DNA of 9,527 nt, taken from contig JAFGIT010000171.1 of NCBI GenBank assembly GCA_016929465.1, positions 1-9,527 of the forward strand. Reading direction: 5' to 3'. This stretch comes from JAFGIT01 sp016929465 [NCBI: Candidatus Coatesbacteria bacterium]. Lineage in GTDB: Bacteria; B130-G9. Under the pieces are notes generated by a model. It was not told the DNA's origin, did not search any database, and was given only the letters and a program-made list of their open reading frames with translations. Numbering within the stretch: the stretch's first letter is position 1; the number at the start of each line of letters is the position of its first letter. This document shows positions 7,077-9,527 of this stretch, piece by piece. A program made the position numbers and the translations under genes.

Positions 7077-7591
7077 TTCAGCAGCTCCTCCACCTTCTTC
7101 TGGACTACTTCCTCCATTATGCCGACATATTTATTCTGTATCTTTCCATCCTTGTCGATGATGAATGTCGTGGGCACCTTGAACACCCCGTACTTCTTCA
7201 TCAGTTCCTTATCCGGATCATGGATCACGGGATAGCTCAGCGGCCTTTTGTCGAGGTAATTCTCCAGTTTGCTGTCGCGCTGATCGATGGAGACGGCGAT
7301 GACCATTAGGCCTTCTTTGTACTTCTCGCGATAGAGCTTCTCGTAGAACTTGATCGCTTTGCGGCATGGGACGCACCAGGTTGCCCAGAAGTCGATGATA
7401 ACGACCTTGCCCTTATAGTCACTCAACGAGATGGGCTTCCCTGTCTTGAAGTTCTTCATGGTGAACTCGGGGGCCGCCTTCGAGGTAGTAACATCGGGCT
7501 CTTCCGCGAAGAGCGGCATCGTGAACGTGATCGCTAACGCAAATGCCAAGACGACGCCGAAAAAACGCATGCTGCAATCCTGCATCTTCAT
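7073..7591 (-). CDS. TlpA/ResA-like periplasmic thioredoxin-fold protein
   Basis: A 172-residue protein. The ATG at 7591 is chosen because AGGAGC (7596-7601) lies just upstream; an in-frame ATG at 7645 would add 18 polar residues before the signal peptide. Residues 1-29 form a signal peptide (FFGVVLAFALAITFTMPLFA, cut near LFA/EE). The domain has the AhpC/TSA-redoxin order: APEFTMKNFKTGKPISLSDY, then KGKVVIIDFWATW, the active site WCVPC with Cys73 and Cys76, a later YPVIHDPDKELMKKYGV, and the cis-Pro loop KVPTTF (Pro140). All expected catalytic elements are present. Members reduce or exchange disulfides on specific periplasmic targets such as cytochrome c apoproteins. Here the likely substrate is the Cys-tailed lipoprotein encoded directly downstream with a 4-nt overlap (inference). 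Confidence 0.9.
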   Translation of the reverse strand: MKMQDCSMRFFGVVLAFALAITFTMPLFAEEPDVTTSKAAPEFTMKNFKTGKPISLSDYKGKVVIIDFWATWCVPCRKAIKFYEKLYREKYKEGLMVIAVSIDQRDSKLENYLDKRPLSYPVIHDPDKELMKKYGVFKVPTTFIIDKDGKIQNKYVGIMEEVVQKKVEELLK

Positions 7592-7699
7592 GGTAGCTCC
7601 TTGTTGTTTATTAATGAGTTCTTCAATCGGGCTATCTGGATTCATAACAATTCAAGCTATGGTCTTCAAGCGCGTAGTTTCCGTCGCCGGCATCGACTC

Positions 7700-7728
7700 A
7701 TCATCGCTGCGGTACCCCACCGCGTCAA
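7700..7728 (-). promoter_or_regulatory. Candidate promoter of the thioredoxin-lipoprotein-barrel operon
   Basis: The minus strand reads TTGACG (7728-7723, five of six consensus -35 bases), a 17-bp spacer, then GATGAT (7705-7700, four of six -10 bases). Transcription would start near 7693, leaving a leader of about 100 nt before the ATG at 7591. Found by eye; not tested against background. Confidence 0.35.
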
Positions 7729-7841
7729 AGCAACCCCATGGATTGGGCGCTTTACCCTTATGGTAAGAGGGCACTCGTTGAGGCGCTATCTGAAGGAGGC
7801 CAGGTGGAGCGTGAACACGAGTAGCCATCCCCAGGAGAAAG

Positions 7842-7869
7842 TTGAACTTCCATCCACCAAGGTTATGAT
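7842..7869 (+). promoter_or_regulatory. Candidate promoter of the secreted-protein gene
   Basis: TTGAAC (7842-7847) and TATGAT (7864-7869, five of six -10 bases) are 16 bp apart. A start near 7876 would give a leader of about 74 nt. That leader contains CGAG-TTGAAT-CTCG (7882-7895) and a small GAGA-loop hairpin GCCC-GAGA-GGGC (7914-7925). Confidence 0.4.
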
Positions 7870-7939
7870 GTACCAAGAATACGAGTTGAATCTCGAGCTA
7901 TATGGGGTGTCTTGCCCGAGAGGGCGCTTAACCGATTTT

Positions 7940-7946
7940 GGAGGAG
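7940..7946 (+). promoter_or_regulatory. Ribosome binding site of the secreted-protein gene
   Basis: GGAGGAG lies with GGAGG ending 5 nt before ATG 7950. It fixes the start of a gene whose end is not in the window and separates it from the overlapping open frame that begins further left. Confidence 0.75.
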
Positions 7947-7949
7947 ATC

Positions 7950-9527
7950 ATGTATAGAACTATTCTTATCGTTTTTTTGCTCGCTCTTTGCCTTGGCGCG
8001 CATGCTGAGACTCTAGAGATGCTTCCTTTCGATACCAGAGTCGAGCCCTTGCCCGAGTCGACTTTCATCCCCGATGACTCCGCTCGGGAATTGAGGCTCG
8101 GCTTCGAGGCATCTAGAAAGCCGATCGCGCTTGATGGCAGGGGAGACTACTTCCGCAATCTCACACTCACAGAGGCGATATCGCCAACGGCCGAGGAGGC
8201 ACTCGAAATCGTGCCGGATTGGCTGAGCATGGACCTCTATGACATGTTCACGAGGCTTTCGCCGGTCGATCAAGAGAGCTACGGTCAGCTCTTGCTTTCC
8301 ATTTCCGATCCCCGCCTGATCGATGAAGTGGCCTTCACGATAGCCCATTCTTCAAAGTCTATCTTGAGCTCGACCGATCCGGACGTGTACGTGGTAAATG
8401 CCCAGTTGCTATACGAAGTGGATCCCATCATATCCTACGCGGATATAATAGACTACGGTGAGGCAGGTACCGATCCTGACTACTACTCGACAATCATATA
8501 TACCTCGATAGTCAGCGGGGCGACGGTCCAGTACGAATTGCCGCTCGACATATATTACTGGTACGTGGTTCACCCGAAGCTGGGTGACGAGTACCCGTCG
8601 ATGAATCCAAATCCATCAACGAATCAAAGCACCTACGGCTATTTCTGGCGCGAGTATCTCTTCTACAATCCATCAGAGGACTTCGACTACAGCATTTACC
8701 GCATTGCCAAATATCCGAATATGCTGGAAGAGGGAGATGTAGACGGTTGGGGTCCGAGCGCCACGGGCTACCTGGCCGACGGTTCCCGGCAATGCAATGA
8801 GGGCATAATCCTGGGAGGTCCCGGAACAGAGCGTCCTGTGCTGGTTGAATATCATTGGAGCTACGGTCGGATAGTGGTAACGACGTTGGATGTTGAGCGA
8901 GCATACGATGCCGGACACGGCGCTGTTCTGGAGAACATGCTGATGCGATCAAGTGGCCATCAGGACGAATTCATGGTGCCATACTCTGGCCCGGGCAGCT
9001 ACTTCGACCAAATCGGAATAATCGACGATAGCGGGGATCCAGATACTATCGGGCCCATTACAGAGGTGCTGGATGACAACGGCGTCCGCTACATCTTACT
9101 TACGGTCTCCGAGATAATGGAGATCGAAGAGTGGGAACGCTACTTCACGAAGCTCCTGATTCCATCATATCAGAGCCGCGCAACATACGAGTCTCTCGTT
9201 TCAGAGGAATTCATGGCAAAGCTCAATGATTGGTTGAACACAGTTGGCGGGACGGTGGAGTTCCACGGCGCATGCACCGCTGAAAACGACTGGTCCGATC
9301 TTCAAGTCCTCAAATTGAGCTACGTTGCAGAGGAGATCGACGACTTCTCAATCAACCGTTTTCCGGTCCTCGGCGATGTCATAAGCAAAGCCACACACGT
9401 CTGGGACGACAATTACGTGAAGGCAGGCCTTTCGCGCTATCGGCCATTCGAGGAGGGCCAGATGGCCGTTGATGTCATCACGAATTGGGCATCTCGAATG
9501 CTCTGGATCCGGGCCCGTGGCAATCGC
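7950..9527 (+). CDS. Large secreted protein of unknown function, 3' end missing
   Basis: Open from ATG 7950 to the window edge, 526 codons with no stop. The start is supported by GGAGGAG (7940-7946). Residues 1-19 are a Sec signal peptide (ILIVFLLALCLGAHA, cut after AHA). The mature part is acidic and Tyr/Asp-rich, with few cysteines (Cys282, Cys442). A first region (about 85-260) has VPDWLSMDLYDMF, IDEVAFTIAHS, YELPLDIYYWYVVHPKLGDE and YFWREYLFYN. A second region (about 285-450) has VLVEYHWSYGRIVVTTLDVE, KLLIPSYQSRATYESL and WLNTVGGTVEFHGA. The second resembles the alpha/beta 'GATase-like' fold seen in ThuA-type and related extracytoplasmic proteins, but no catalytic triad is evident. From memory, proteins with the first region often continue into a transglutaminase-like domain; that part would lie beyond the edge, so this is a guess. 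It is divergent from the thioredoxin operon and independent of it as far as can be seen. Confidence 0.75.
   Translation, partial: MYRTILIVFLLALCLGAHAETLEMLPFDTRVEPLPESTFIPDDSARELRLGFEASRKPIALDGRGDYFRNLTLTEAISPTAEEALEIVPDWLSMDLYDMFTRLSPVDQESYGQLLLSISDPRLIDEVAFTIAHSSKSILSSTDPDVYVVNAQLLYEVDPIISYADIIDYGEAGTDPDYYSTIIYTSIVSGATVQYELPLDIYYWYVVHPKLGDEYPSMNPNPSTNQSTYGYFWREYLFYNPSEDFDYSIYRIAKYPNMLEEGDVDGWGPSATGYLADGSRQCNEGIILGGPGTERPVLVEYHWSYGRIVVTTLDVERAYDAGHGAVLENMLMRSSGHQDEFMVPYSGPGSYFDQIGIIDDSGDPDTIGPITEVLDDNGVRYILLTVSEIMEIEEWERYFTKLLIPSYQSRATYESLVSEEFMAKLNDWLNTVGGTVEFHGACTAENDWSDLQVLKLSYVAEEIDDFSINRFPVLGDVISKATHVWDDNYVKAGLSRYRPFEEGQMAVDVITNWASRMLWIRARGNR

Larger units (their letters stand above)
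7592..7949. other. Divergent intergenic region, about 360 bp
   Basis: This lies between the divergently transcribed thioredoxin gene and the secreted-protein gene. A plus-strand open frame (7601-7957) crosses it, but has no ribosome binding site and overlaps the starts of both genes, so it is not called. The region holds candidate promoters for each direction, listed separately. It also has short hairpins (for example TTACC/GGTAA around 7752-7765) and the 8-mer GGGCGCTT at 7745-7752 and 7922-7929. No riboswitch consensus was recognised by eye. Confidence 0.5.

Noticed and set aside
7592-7645. Upstream ATG (7645) as start of the thioredoxin gene
   Set aside because: It would put 18 polar residues before the signal peptide and lacks a Shine-Dalgarno, whereas ATG 7591 has AGGAG at proper spacing.
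7646-7760. Possible cyclic-di-GMP-type riboswitch in the thioredoxin operon leader
   Set aside because: G-rich segments and a CGACGGAAAC-like string looked suggestive, but the conserved order of GEMM motifs is not present.
7601-7957. 118-codon plus-strand open frame across the divergent intergenic region
   Set aside because: No ribosome binding site, no recognisable motif, starts within the thioredoxin leader and overlaps the start of the secreted-protein gene. Its composition looks non-coding.
8512-8952. Minus-strand open frame opposite the secreted-protein gene
   Set aside because: Shadow of the long plus-strand frame, which has a signal peptide, ribosome binding site and coherent protein sequence. 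The minus-strand product is Arg/Pro/Cys-rich and unrecognisable.

Overview
The window reads as a piece of chromosome from a diderm (Gram-negative-type) bacterium with moderately high GC content. The diderm call rests on an AsmA-like giant, an outer-membrane beta-barrel, a lipoprotein and periplasmic/secreted proteins with Sec signals. No rRNA, tRNA, CRISPR array, insertion sequence, phage gene or plasmid function was found. The species is not recognisable by eye; an uncultivated lineage is plausible, but that is inference.

Layout. Positions 1-269 are a leader/intergenic stretch with no certain gene. Positions 273-4025 (+) encode a very large AsmA/DUF748-type protein: one N-terminal membrane anchor, a long periplasmic region with four tandem degenerate repeats of about 164 residues, and an AsmA-type C-terminal domain. 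It converges tail to tail, across 33 bp, on a four-gene minus-strand operon read from about 7591 down to 4059. In transcription order this is a TlpA/ResA-like thioredoxin (7591-7073), a small DUF4266-type lipoprotein ending in a Gly-rich CxxC tail (7076-6816), a DUF3570-type outer-membrane barrel (6804-5629), and a multi-spanning GT-C-like membrane protein (about 5606-4059). The first two genes overlap by ATGA, the next gap is 11 bp, and each of the first three has a clear Shine-Dalgarno. The fourth seems to begin with a CTG codon, 22 bp after the barrel gene, and carries a strong GC-rich hairpin near its 5' end. A gene-free stretch of about 360 bp (7592-7949) holds candidate divergent promoters. 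From 7950 (+) a secreted acidic protein runs off the right edge (526 codons seen, no stop).

Function. The thioredoxin / DUF4266 lipoprotein / DUF3570 barrel trio recurs as a conserved neighbourhood, to my recollection, with no settled function. The physical logic is a periplasmic thiol redox protein made together with a small Cys-tailed lipoprotein and a barrel that could export, hold or display it. It is the best candidate here for an under-described system. The AsmA-like protein probably belongs to envelope lipid transport or homeostasis. The right-edge protein looks like a large multi-domain extracytoplasmic protein with a flavodoxin/GATase-like segment; its C-terminal function lies outside the window.
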